Shown one piece after another: positions 1 to 7,606 of a stretch of DNA of 64,000 nucleotides. Numbering within the stretch: position 1 is the stretch's first letter; each line of letters starts with the position of its first letter. This stretch comes from DASQZT01 sp035638575 (GTDB taxonomy: Bacteria > Acidobacteriota > Terriglobia > Bryobacterales > Bryobacteraceae): positions 1-64,000 of the forward strand of contig DASQZT010000303.1 of the NCBI GenBank assembly GCA_035638575.1. The letters are read 5' to 3'. A program made the translations under genes and the position numbers. The notes below the pieces were generated by a model that saw only the letters and a program-made list of their open reading frames with translations, searched no databases and was not told the origin of the DNA.

Positions 1-2
1 CG

Positions 3-1385
3 GGCGGCGGCGCTCCGCGCGGTAGCGGCGGCACTGCCGGTGCTGGCGGAACCAGCGGCACTGGGAGCGGCGGCCTGGGCGGCCGCGGCGGTGCGGGCGC
101 TACTACTGGTGGTGCCACCGGCGGCCGGAGCGGTGGCGGCGGAGCCGTGGGGAATTTGAACAACCCGCAATACCGCAACTCGCCGCTGGGCCGGCAACAG
201 GTGATTGTGCCGCCGTTTCCGCCGAGCGCATCTACCAATCAGCAGGTGATGTATCAGCTCGCCGACGGCACCGGCGGTTTCGTCATCGCCAATACCAACG
301 ACCTGCTGGGCGGCCTGGAAAGGATCGGCAAGGAGCAGAACGCTTACTACATCCTGGGGTACACGCCTCCGGAGTCCGAAGAAGGCACTTGCCACGTGCT
401 CAAGGTCAAGGTCGACCGCGGCGGCGCCAACGTGCGCGCCCGCACCGGCTACTGCAACGTCAAAACCGCCAACGTCCTGGCCGGCCGGCCCATCGAGAAG
501 GAGCTGGAAACGCGCGCCACCGCCTCGGCCGCGGGCACTGTCGCGGCCAAGATGAAGGCTCCCTTCTTCTACACCTCGGCCGATACGGCCCGGGTGAACC
601 TGGCGATCGAGATGCCCGCCGGCGACATCAAGTTCGACAAGGTCAAAGGTAAGCAGCACGCCGAAATCAACGTCCTGGGGATGGTGTACCGGGAGGATGG
701 CGAGGTCGCGGCGCGCTTCGGCGATACCGTCAAGCTGGATTTCGAAGACAAAAAGGAAGTGGAGAAGTTCGCCGAAAAGATGTTCCACTACGAGGACCAG
801 TTCGACGTCGCTTCCGGCACGTACACGCTCAAGGTGGTGTTCAGCGCCGGCGGCGAGAGTTTCGGCAAACTGGAGACTCCGCTCAAGATCGATCCCTATG
901 ACGGCAAGCAGTTCGCCATGAGCGCCATGGCGCTCTCCACGAGCTTCCACCAACTGAAGGACGTGGCGTCGCGCCTGGATCTGGAGCTGCTCGAGGGCAA
1001 AGCGCCGCTCACCGCGGGGAGCATGCAGTTCGATCCCTCCGGCGCCGACCTGTTCAAGACCACCGACCAGGTGGCCATCTACTTCGAGCTTTACGAGCCC
1101 CTGCTGGTGGAGGAAGCCGCCGCCCCGGCCGGCGACGCGCAGAGCCCCAATCCACCCAAGGTGGCCGTCCAGCTTCGTGTGGTCGACAGCAAGACCGGGG
1201 AGCAGAAGGTAGACTCCGGTGGCGTCGATGTGAACGGTTTTATTCGCAAGGGAAGCCAGGTGGTCCCCATCGCGCTCAAGCTGCCGTTAAACATGCTGGC
1301 CGCCGGATCCTACAAGCTGGAAATGATGGCCCTGGATTCCGCCGGCCGCTCCGCCACGCGGTCCGCGACTTTCGAAGTGCAGTAA
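3..1385 (+). CDS. VWFA-related acidobacterial protein, C-terminal part (5' truncated by window edge)
   Basis: The reading frame is open to the left edge, so the true start lies outside the window. The first ~48 codons are a Gly/Ala/Thr-rich low-complexity linker. After that comes a stretch typical of the C-terminal half of acidobacterial VWFA-related proteins: a GGF..NTNDL segment, then YYILGYTP and a motif ending RARTGYC at about codons 120-155. The remaining ~270 residues are beta-rich with no recognised domain. The von Willebrand A fold itself would be upstream and is not seen. An in-frame GTG at 147 could be mistaken for a start but has no ribosome binding site and sits inside the linker. 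Export is probable for the family but the signal peptide is not visible. The function is unknown. Confidence 0.75.
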   Translation, partial: GGGAPRGSGGTAGAGGTSGTGSGGLGGRGGAGATTGGATGGRSGGGGAVGNLNNPQYRNSPLGRQQVIVPPFPPSASTNQQVMYQLADGTGGFVIANTNDLLGGLERIGKEQNAYYILGYTPPESEEGTCHVLKVKVDRGGANVRARTGYCNVKTANVLAGRPIEKELETRATASAAGTVAAKMKAPFFYTSADTARVNLAIEMPAGDIKFDKVKGKQHAEINVLGMVYREDGEVAARFGDTVKLDFEDKKEVEKFAEKMFHYEDQFDVASGTYTLKVVFSAGGESFGKLETPLKIDPYDGKQFAMSAMALSTSFHQLKDVASRLDLELLEGKAPLTAGSMQFDPSGADLFKTTDQVAIYFELYEPLLVEEAAAPAGDAQSPNPPKVAVQLRVVDSKTGEQKVDSGGVDVNGFIRKGSQVVPIALKLPLNMLAAGSYKLEMMALDSAGRSATRSATFEVQ

Positions 1386-1478
1386 TCGATCGGGGGCCGC
1401 TTGCTGAGGCGCGCGGCTCCCGTCTCCTAGCCGCGATCGGGAGGCGCCCGGCACGGATTACCGCCCCCGAGGACCTCT

Positions 1479-1739
1479 CTGATCATTGAAGGGGCCAGCG
1501 CCTGCTATAGCGGCTACGTGCCAGAACTCCCCACCATTCTGGTCACGGGGAACTCCAGAGAAGATCTGACTGCCCGGGCCAAGGAAGTCATCTGCACCTA
1601 CTGGGAGTCCTTGCACACCGATTGGTCCCCTTCCTCGACGGTTCGGGAAATCGAGGTCGAACTTCCGGTCCAGGGCGATCGTCATCGCGCCATTGCAGCG
1701 ACTTCCGCGACGTGGCCGTTACGTGTCAACTTGCCATGA
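1479..1739 (+). CDS. HicB-like antitoxin relic without a recognisable start
   Basis: The open frame 1431-1739 encodes a stretch with the HicB antitoxin pattern: LIIEG, then YSGYVPELP, VTGNSREDLTARAKEVI and EIEVELP. HicB proteins are RNase H-like antitoxins that neutralise the HicA mRNA interferase. No ATG lies upstream in frame. The family's usual N-terminus would begin near 1479, where only CTG is available, and the GTG at 1518 would cut off the first strand. No HicA-like sequence with its conserved histidine was seen on either side. The last ~20 residues do not look family-like. Best read as a decayed orphan antitoxin; translation from a non-standard start cannot be excluded. Confidence 0.45.
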   Translation: MIIEGASACYSGYVPELPTILVTGNSREDLTARAKEVICTYWESLHTDWSPSSTVREIEVELPVQGDRHRAIAATSATWPLRVNLP

Positions 1740-1989
1740 TTTGGCCCATCACCGTCGCCAAGCCGACTTGTGGTTCCTGATCCAGGTCGGCCAGGCATTT
1801 CCACGGAATCACGAGTCGGCCAAGCGGAACGAAAGCGGGAAACGCCATCATCGCGGGCGCCCGACTCTGAGGTAAAATTAATGGCCTCTACCAACGCCAG
1901 GATCAAGCCTGAAAAGCCTGGATGATTGGATACACGAGGATCCATCGGTTCCGCCTGGAATATCGCACATGGACAAAAGAGGAACTATA

Positions 1990-2298
1990 ATGTCGTTTGT
2001 AACGCAAGGAACAGTTCAGGTTGAACGCAAGGCCTCCGAACCCAAGGGCGAAATCTCCGTCGTGATCACTCCAGTTCCTGATTATGGCGTAAAGCATAAA
2101 GAGAAGGACTACATCGTTTTAATCTCCGCAAGCGGCCCGAAATCTCTAGTCTTCGAAAGGACGACGCCCTTCAGGGTCACGGACGATCATATTAGAGACA
2201 TCCTTACACAGGCAGCAGTTAATAGAACTAAGATAGAGTTCGAAATAGAGGTGAACGGGAAAGAGATAGTGGCTGTCAAAATCCCGGCGATACTCTGA
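1990..2298 (+). CDS. Hypothetical 102-residue protein, first gene of the SIR2 unit
   Basis: I do not recognise this family. The start at 1990 is preferred over the in-frame ATG at 1969 because AGAGGA ends six bases before it. The product is a small charged protein with a predicted beta-strand-rich N-terminal half (alternating V/I and charged residues around EISVVITPV) and a helical segment around DDHIRDILTQAAV. No signal peptide or membrane segment is seen. Its stop overlaps the start of the SIR2-like gene (TGATG), so the two are probably translated together. Base composition is less GC-rich than the housekeeping genes, which suggests acquired DNA. It may be a partner or regulator of the SIR2 protein; that is inference from position only. 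Confidence 0.6.
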   Translation: MSFVTQGTVQVERKASEPKGEISVVITPVPDYGVKHKEKDYIVLISASGPKSLVFERTTPFRVTDDHIRDILTQAAVNRTKIEFEIEVNGKEIVAVKIPAIL

Positions 2299-3945
2299 TG
2301 GGACGCGGCATTGCACAGAACGTCATCTTCTGGGGTGCGGGTGCCACGAAGGAGCTCGGAATACGGACGACTGAGCAGCAAGAGCAATTCATCCGTTGCA
2401 TCACCGGTGCGTACGATTCTGACAAAACGCTTAAGGAACGCGTCGACGAAGCGCTCGGTCCAAACGTCGGGCGATGGCATGGTGCTCTTTTCTCTGATCA
2501 CCATCCTCGGCGATAGCGATGCCGCCTATGGCGGCATTAGCCTTGTCGACGGCGAGCAACTCAATGCCATGCGCCGGAACTGGCGGCATGGCGCAAGCGA
2601 TGAGGACCTACGCGGGAGAATCATTGGGCTCCGCGTGATCTACGACTGGCCCGCATTAAAATCGGTGGTCCGTACCTGTCCGGGCAGATCGACGGGCAGA
2701 TTCAGGCTCAACGACCTGTTCAATCTGCTGGACATGCATATTGCGCCTGAATCCGGATTTCGGGCACCGGGCGGCCATGGGGTTTCTGGCGAGGAGAAGC
2801 AGTCCGAAGAGCAATTTCTCGATGCCCGCAGGCTTATCGGCGCGAAGAACGCCCTCCTTATGATCCTGATCGCGTCGTTCTACATAGACTATCAGGCATG
2901 CATTGCCTCGAAGCGCGAGATCCTGGGGAAATACCGCGATTTCGCGAACCTGCTGGGGCGCCGTATGCAGCGCCAGGGGTTGGATCTTGCCCGTCAATAC
3001 CGACTCGATCAGCCTGAGTTCTATCACGGCGATGTCGGATTCGTAAGCCTGAATTACGATCCAATCGCCCTCTGGGTGCAGTTCCTCGCCAACCGCGAAC
3101 TGAATAAGAGCCCTAGCGTTCCTCATATCGGATCGCCGGCTGTGCCGCTTCACCTGTTTCACGATTTCGGCCATCTGATTCCCGCCCGCCGGATAGGCCG
3201 GGATGGCGATTGGCCATGGTATCCGCTGAACGAGGGGGCCACCCAGCGGCTCAACGAACTGCAAACCGGAGGCGATTGTAGGGTTAGGCTCACCAAATTC
3301 CTGTTTCCGCATGGCTGTTTGTGCTGGCGCGAATGTCCGAATTGTGGCAAACTTTCCGCCTACCACGGCGATGAGTGGAATCTCGACTCCCCCGGCTTGT
3401 TCCCACCGCCGCCTCTCCGAGCTTTTGATGAAAGGGTATGCCCGGATTGGATCACTGACGATCAGCGTCACCAGCGGGAAGAAGGTAGGGTAGATGCTCG
3501 GCAATGCCTCCATTGCAGCACGTTGACCTACGCACACCATACGCAAGCGGTGATGCAAAGTTCATTCAAACCCCGGCCGCCGTCGTTCATCGAGGAGATC
3601 CAACGCGACCTACGGGCCACGACGATGCAGGCGCAACACATCATTTTCATGGGATATTCACTGCCCCCGGACGATATGACCTATCGCGCCTTTTTCTCCG
3701 CTAGATGCCAACGCAGCGGAACGAGCTGCACGGTCGTAGATAAGGATGATAAGAATCCCGATTGGTATGGCCCGACCGAATTGAAGACACGGAGCCTTGG
3801 GGAATCTTCTCCTGTGAAAGCGGCACACGACATATTCGGCGAGGACAATGTTCGCTTTTACGGTGGCGGCGTTCCCAACGTTTTTCTCGATGGAGGCCGG
3901 GCGACAGACGCCAAACTGGAGCAGCTGCTAACTTGGTCCTTTTGA
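2298..3945 (+). pseudogene. SIR2-family (sirtuin-like) protein, interrupted by a one-base frameshift
   Basis: Two overlapping frames together spell one SIR2-like protein. The first (from ATG 2298) begins with VIFWGAGATKELGIRTTEQQ, the NAD-binding GAGxT motif. The second carries FVSLNYDPI (the sirtuin NYD motif), FPHGCLCW (HG motif with the likely catalytic His), two CxxC pairs (CPNC, CLHC) fitting the zinc ribbon, and GYSLPPDD near the C-terminus. The switch is most easily placed in the TTTT run at 2488-2491: removing one T joins the frames into a continuous WHGAL...LITILGD. SIR2 domains of this kind act as NAD+-consuming effectors in several antiphage systems. As read, the product would stop at 2516, so the gene is either inactive or affected by a sequencing error. 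Confidence 0.7.
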
Positions 3946-4003
3946 CCAGGAGATCGGCTTCGGTCGCCTGCTGCACATTGCGACGTCACCTGGGCGAGAA
4001 ACA

Positions 4004-4081
4004 TAAAAAAACCGGCCAAATCTGCTTGCTCCTAAAACCCAGCGTAAGCGATTTAAAATCAAGCAGTTTGGCCGGCTTTTT
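4004..4081. terminator. Bidirectional terminator-like inverted repeat between convergent genes
   Basis: Arms 4012-4028 and 4060-4075 are complementary over about 16 bases with one unpaired base (core CCGGCCAAA / TTTGGCCGG). The stem is flanked by a run of A on the left and of T on the right, so it reads as a terminator on both strands. It lies between the rightward SIR2-like gene and the leftward gene at 4378-5475. The 31-base loop is long for a classical intrinsic terminator. Confidence 0.55.
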
Positions 4082-4082
4082 C

Positions 4083-4166
4083 GCGTTTATTCGGTCCAAT
4101 CTGTGCACGCGCCACATTCCACACAAGTTAACGCCGCGCGGGCATCATGATTGGCCGAATAAACGC
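4083..4166. repeat. Second imperfect inverted repeat, adjacent to the first
   Basis: Arms 4083-4101 and 4149-4166 are complementary over 18 bases, again with exactly one unpaired base (GCGTTTATTCGGTCCAATC versus GATTGGCCGAATAAACGC). The loop is 47 bases. The rest of the gene-free stretch 3946-4377 holds no convincing reading frame. Confidence 0.6.
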
Positions 4167-4377
4167 CCATCCCTCCCTTGTGGCCGTTCCATTTTCGAGG
4201 CGGTGCCTCAGGGCGCAGTTTCCCGCCGCCCTCCAGCCGGCCGGGCGTCACACATTTTCATGGGACGGCGTTTCACGGGAGGAATCGCCGGGGATCCTCG
4301 GGAACGTTCCGTCCGTACCCGATTTTCGTCCCCGCGCTCCGGCTTACCGCTTTCCCCTGATGCAACAGGGGTGCCCC

Positions 4378-5475
4378 TCACAGCGTCAGACTGCCGCTCG
4401 CGGTTTGGCCTTCTGGACGGGCCTCGCAGAAGATTTTGTCTGGTGCCTTCTTAAAATACTTTGTTAAATCCTTGCAGATGCAAGCTTTCAGAGAAGCGTG
4501 GTTCTCGTCCATCTGGTACCACGTTCCGCATATCTTCCGCTGGCCGTTCTGTGAAGCAATCCTCTTGAGAACGGTCGTGTGACCTTCAAAGGAATCCGAC
4601 GAGAACCGAAGGTAGAACCCGTCCGCGGCGGTCGGGTCATTCTTAATCAGCTCGTCGATCATCATGGTGACTCCGTGCGCAAACGGTCGCTTCTTAACGT
4701 CGCACGTTTCGTCGTCGAAGACCCACGCATGGTGTTTACTGTAGACCCTGAGCTGGTGAGGGGCGACATCTGTGATCAGCACCTTTTTCGGCGGTGCCAC
4801 GAAGTCGGTTCGGGCTTCCGGCTGCCGCCCGCGAGCTTCTTTTACCGCTTGCTTAATCGCGCACCAGTCACCGGCGATGCTGAACCTACGGGGATGGCAG
4901 ACGCCCAGCAAACGGGTCCTTATTTCCCCGACTTTCACCTCGCAGGTCGTCCCTAGACAAACGTTCTTGGCCTCCTTGAAAGCATCCTTCCCCTCCGACA
5001 ACTTGGGCCAGAGGCGACTCGATAAGAGAATCACGAGATCCGGTCGGAGATGGTCAATGACCAATCTCAGCTTTCCGTTCGCTTGGCCCAGGACGTCCTC
5101 ATTGGGAGCTGTACTGTGGCGCTCCAGCGGTCGACCATCGGCATAATTCCAAAACGCGACACTGTCGAGCACTGTTTGCCGTTCGTCTAATCTTGCTTCC
5201 CGGCCTAGCAACCCGTTGATCCACTTCGTCCAGAAACTTGCCTGCCACTTCCCTTGACGGTACGCGAACACGTTGTAGTGCGCGAACCAGCCATGCTTGA
5301 TCTCTTCGCACTTCTTGCATTGGTGGTCAAAGACTTCCTGGGGATCCTCCGGAGTGAAGTAAGTGGATTCCCCCATGACTAGGATCCTGATACCAAAAAC
5401 GGATCTCTCGTAGTTCGCGCCCTTCCACGGGTAGAAGTCCAGTCCCTCAATCTTCTCCCAAGGCCTGTCATCCAT
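4378..5475 (-). CDS. Uracil-DNA-glycosylase-like domain fused to a DUF6717-like domain
   Basis: The N-terminal ~230 residues resemble the uracil-DNA glycosylase fold: a hydrophobic strand followed by MGES (residues 34-37) in the place of the GEAPG-type motif, and VCHPRR (192-197) in the place of the late HPS motif. The C-terminal ~105 residues (248-350) look like DUF6717: WVFDD, then PFAHGVTMMIDELI, a GTWY element and a final LTKYFKKAPDKIF block. The product is soluble, with no signal peptide. The gene is convergent with the SIR2-like unit and separated from it by the inverted repeats. Its codon use is less biased than that of the housekeeping genes to the right, suggesting transfer. Activity on DNA is not shown, since the water-activating residue of known glycosylases cannot be identified with certainty. 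Confidence 0.6.
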   Translation of the reverse strand: MDDRPWEKIEGLDFYPWKGANYERSVFGIRILVMGESTYFTPEDPQEVFDHQCKKCEEIKHGWFAHYNVFAYRQGKWQASFWTKWINGLLGREARLDERQTVLDSVAFWNYADGRPLERHSTAPNEDVLGQANGKLRLVIDHLRPDLVILLSSRLWPKLSEGKDAFKEAKNVCLGTTCEVKVGEIRTRLLGVCHPRRFSIAGDWCAIKQAVKEARGRQPEARTDFVAPPKKVLITDVAPHQLRVYSKHHAWVFDDETCDVKKRPFAHGVTMMIDELIKNDPTAADGFYLRFSSDSFEGHTTVLKRIASQNGQRKICGTWYQMDENHASLKACICKDLTKYFKKAPDKIFCEARPEGQTASGSLTL

Positions 5476-6028
5476 TCGCCACTAGCCCCATATAGGGAGT
5501 ATGCCCCTTTTCGCTCTTTACGGGCACATTATTTTCGCCTCGTCCGGTAGGGCCGCACTATTGTCCGCCTGTCCTTCTCAAGGTAATCCTACCCGGGGAC
5601 ACTACTATCCGAAAAACTCCACCTTGGCGCCACGCTCCGTAGCTTCGTTACACTATTTGGCCCCCCCTGAGACGCCCACCGCGCCAAAATCTTCAGCCGT
5701 TGCGAAGGGGAGTGGTGAGGCTCCGCTGGGTTGTTCCACTCAATCTGCTGATTTTCCGGACCTTACATGTCTCTTGTTAGTTAATTCTGGTAAGTCCCCC
5801 CTCACTTCAACTGGACGGAAATCGCCCAAGCTGTTGAACTCGCAGCCAGCCGCCCAAATTCGCCGATTAGGGAACGACAAACGCGCTTGCGCCTGGCAAT
5901 CCGCCTTCCACATGAGTAAATCGCCGACTCGCCGAACTGCCCAGGCGCCGCAAACCCTTTCGCGCCGAGCCCCGTTCACCGTGACGCCCGGACCCGTTTC
6001 CGAGCCGCGACCGATGGGAGCGCCCCCC
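5476..6028. other. Gene-free stretch of 550 bp
   Basis: No reading frame here looks like a protein. The composition is closer to balanced than in the flanking operon. A CACTAT/CACTACTAT motif occurs at three places between about 5556 and 5665, but no terminal inverted repeats, transposase remnant or tRNA could be recognised. It separates the accessory island from the housekeeping block and probably marks its right boundary. Confidence 0.4.
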
Positions 6029-7606
6029 CTACTTCTGCAAAAAGAAGTGCCCCACGAACATCGCGTCGATTCCCGACGAGTAGAAGCTCCGCACGGCGTC
6101 GCGCGGCGAGCACACCAGCGGCTCGCCGAAAAGATTGAACGACGTGTTGTACAGCACCGGAAGCCCGGTCGCTTTTCCCGCGGCGTGGAGCAGTTTCCAG
6201 TAGAGCGGGTTCTCCTGCCGGTCGACGGTGTGGACGCGCACCAGGTCGCCCGCCAGAATGGCGGCCGCGAACCGCTCGCGGTGCTGCGGCCTCACCCGGC
6301 CCACGGTCGAAAGAAAGCGCGCATTCGGTCCCACTTCGAAGTACTCTCCGCACAACTCCGAGGGCACCGACGCGGCGAACTTGCGGAACGGCTCGCGGTG
6401 CTTGATGAAGGCGTTCAGGTTTTCCGTGGAGTAGGGATCCAGCGGCGACGCCAGGATGCTCCGGTTGCCCAGCGCGCGGGCGCCGAACTCCATGCGGCCG
6501 TGCATCCACGCGACGATCCGGTTGTCGTTCAGCTGCGCCACCGCCGTGTCGATCACCTCTTCGGCGGTCAGCAGGTAGCGGAAGCGCAGCTTGCAATTCT
6601 CCAGCGCCTGCTTGATCTCCGCCGCCCCATACGCCGGGCCCAGGCACACGGTGTCGAGCGCCACGCGCTTCTCCTGGCGGAACGCGCCGTGCCAGGCGTC
6701 GAGCACCGCGCCGATCGCCGTGCCCGCGTTGCCCGATACGGGCTGCACGAAAACGTTTTCGAATCCCGATCGCCTCTCCAGCGCCGACACCAGCAGCGCG
6801 TTGAGCCCCAGCCCGCCGGCCAGGCACAGGTTGCGCCCTTCGCCCGCCATCCGGATGGCGGCCTCCTCCACCGCTTTCTGAATGCCCGCGGCCACGTGCG
6901 CCCGCTCCGATTCGGGGATGGCGTTGCCGTCCGCCAGCCCCAGGCGATCGTAGAAGCGCGCGCCGAATCCGCCCCGCCGCAGCCGCTCGGTGCTGAAATA
7001 GGAGCGGTCCACGCGCGCGCCCTGCTCCGACAGGTTGACGATGTCCAGGAACAGCCGCAGGTACCGGTCGTCGCCGCCCACCGAGAGCCACTGCACCTTG
7101 TGTTCGTCTTCGCTCGCATGGAATCCCAGCAGCTCCGTGACGCGGCCGTAGAGATCGCCGATCGAATCCGGCAGGTACTGCTCGCGGTCGATGGCCATCC
7201 GCGTGCCGCTCGCCTGCCAGCGCGTGGCGCACCGCAGGTCCCCGCCGCGATCCAGCGCCAGCACCGTGGCCTCTTCGAACGGGGAAGGGAAGTACGCCGA
7301 CGCGGCGTGCGCCAGGTGATGCTCCAGCACCAGGATGCGGCTGTTGGGAAACTGCGAGCGCAGCTTCACGTGGAAACCGGCGTCGGGAATCGGACGCACC
7401 ACCGCCACCGCATCCACCTGCTCCGCGCTTGCCCCCGCCAGTTCCAGGCAGGTGGCGATCGACTGCTCCGGCATCGGCCCCGGCCCGGTCCAGCGCATGC
7501 GCCGCCGCACCAGCTTGGATTCCTCGATGGCCGCGACCAGCTCGCCGTCCTTCAGGACCGCGCTGGCGGCATCCCCCTGGATACCGCCGATTCCCAGGAT
7601 GATCAT
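6029..7606 (-). CDS. Carbamoyltransferase of the NodU/CmcH family
   Basis: The 525-residue product has the two halves of O-carbamoyltransferases: an N-terminal Kae1/YgjD-like ATPase-fold region starting MIILGIGG, with EHHLAHAASAYFPSPF and ALDRGGD, then LAGGLGLNALL, and a C-terminal domain with GRMEFGARALGNRSIL and a late YNTSFNLFGEP motif. The family transfers a carbamoyl group from carbamoyl phosphate through a carbamoyl-adenylate to a hydroxyl acceptor such as a sugar or antibiotic. The usual early HD pair after the first glycines is changed here to QGD. The start overlaps the stop of the upstream glutaminyl-tRNA synthetase gene (ATGA), so it is the last gene of a three-gene operon. The acceptor is unknown; no biosynthetic cluster is visible around it. 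Confidence 0.85.
   Translation of the reverse strand: MIILGIGGIQGDAASAVLKDGELVAAIEESKLVRRRMRWTGPGPMPEQSIATCLELAGASAEQVDAVAVVRPIPDAGFHVKLRSQFPNSRILVLEHHLAHAASAYFPSPFEEATVLALDRGGDLRCATRWQASGTRMAIDREQYLPDSIGDLYGRVTELLGFHASEDEHKVQWLSVGGDDRYLRLFLDIVNLSEQGARVDRSYFSTERLRRGGFGARFYDRLGLADGNAIPESERAHVAAGIQKAVEEAAIRMAGEGRNLCLAGGLGLNALLVSALERRSGFENVFVQPVSGNAGTAIGAVLDAWHGAFRQEKRVALDTVCLGPAYGAAEIKQALENCKLRFRYLLTAEEVIDTAVAQLNDNRIVAWMHGRMEFGARALGNRSILASPLDPYSTENLNAFIKHREPFRKFAASVPSELCGEYFEVGPNARFLSTVGRVRPQHRERFAAAILAGDLVRVHTVDRQENPLYWKLLHAAGKATGLPVLYNTSFNLFGEPLVCSPRDAVRSFYSSGIDAMFVGHFFLQK

Noticed and set aside
4004..4166. Integron attC site or retron msr-msd
   Set aside because: No attC core motifs in the right positions and no integrase or reverse transcriptase gene in the window.
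5540..5670. CACTAT-type motifs as possible transposon ends
   Set aside because: Only short degenerate similarity, no inverted pair, no transposase remnant and no target duplication.
5740..5979. Small minus-strand frame in the gene-free stretch
   Set aside because: No family similarity, no ribosome binding site, and Arg-rich random-like composition.
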